Shown piece after piece: positions 23,790-23,924 of a DNA stretch of 23,924 nucleotides (its first letter is position 1; every line of letters begins with the position of its first letter). The stretch is from Lachnoclostridium sp. UBA3775 (GTDB lineage: Bacteria > Bacillota > Clostridia > Lachnospirales > Lachnospiraceae): the NCBI GenBank assembly GCA_002369525.1, contig DFFN01000112.1, positions 1-23,924 on the forward strand, given 5' to 3'. A model generated the notes under the pieces. It made no database searches. It saw only the letters and a list, made by a program, of their open reading frames with translations, and was not told where the DNA came from. Position numbers and translations under genes: made by a program.

Positions 23790-23924
23790 AAGGTTAAGCC
23801 CTCGACCTATTAGTATCGGTCAGCTGCATGCATTACTGCACTTCCACCTCCGACCTATCTACCTCATAGTCTCTAAGGGGTCTTACTCTTACGATGGGAA
23901 ATCTCATCTTGAGGGGGGCTTCAC
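23790..23924 (-). rRNA. 23S ribosomal RNA, 3' end (partial)
   Basis: The minus strand carries the very conserved 3' end of 23S rRNA, with the segments GACCCCTTAGAGACTATGAG, TAGGTCGGAGGTGGAAGTGC, CTGACCGATACTAATAGGTC and a final GAGGGCTTAACC. Only the last 135 bases or so are inside the window; the gene runs off the right edge. The exact 3' end is set by similarity of the closing helix and may be off by a few bases. Confidence 0.95.

Noticed and set aside
15000..23924. CRISPR arrays, insertion sequences or phage genes
   Set aside because: No regularly spaced repeats, transposase-like proteins, terminal inverted repeats or phage proteins were seen here or in the rest of the window.

Overview
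The window looks like chromosome from a Gram-positive anaerobe of the Clostridia, probably Lachnospiraceae. This is inferred from the AGGAGG-type ribosome binding sites, near-consensus sigma-A promoters, a Gram-positive style type IV pilus cluster, an NhaC-family antiporter, a LolD-type ABC exporter with its own OmpR-type two-component system, and tRNAs without an encoded CCA. No gene identifies the species.

Layout. Positions 1-4266 (minus strand) hold a type IV pilus operon pilB-pilT-pilC. It is followed at the very edge by the first codons of a prepilin (MNKKNSGFSL), transcribed in the same direction. Positions 4496-11809 (minus) hold two diverged paralogues of an unusual large protein, a YidC/Oxa1-like membrane domain fused to further membrane helices and an extracytoplasmic alkaline-phosphatase-superfamily (sulfatase or LTA-synthase-like) domain. 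An NhaC-type Na+/H+ antiporter gene lies between them. The second paralogue is strikingly AT-rich. Positions 11861-12211 hold a small lysine-rich gene broken by two compensating frameshifts, followed by an RlmI-family rRNA methyltransferase (12299-13501). A divergent promoter region follows. From 13803 to 20810 the plus strand carries a two-gene ABC exporter, a response regulator and histidine kinase with their own promoter, and a remarkable transmembrane protein with an extracellular beta-helix and a cytoplasmic LuxR-type DNA-binding domain. It meets, tail to tail with only 2 bases between the stops, a serine-rich lipoprotein on the minus strand. Positions 21801-22202 hold a minus-strand tRNA-Asn/tRNA-Cys unit with its promoter and terminator and a hairpin-rich spacer. 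A TetR regulator with a consensus promoter and a likely operator, and a CPBP-like membrane protein, follow on the plus strand. The window ends in the 3' end of a 23S rRNA (minus), with a terminator but no 5S gene behind it.

How the genes may work together. PilB, PilT, PilC and the prepilin form the extension/retraction core of a type IV pilus. The two YidC-phosphatase fusions probably decorate an extracytoplasmic polymer or lipid, and their YidC-like parts both lack the groove arginine needed for insertase activity in Bacillus. The exporter, two-component system, beta-helix/LuxR protein and lipoprotein look like an envelope sensing and response island. The YidC-phosphatase pair and the beta-helix/LuxR receptor are the best candidates for undescribed biology. 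All functional assignments come from motif reading, not from database searches.
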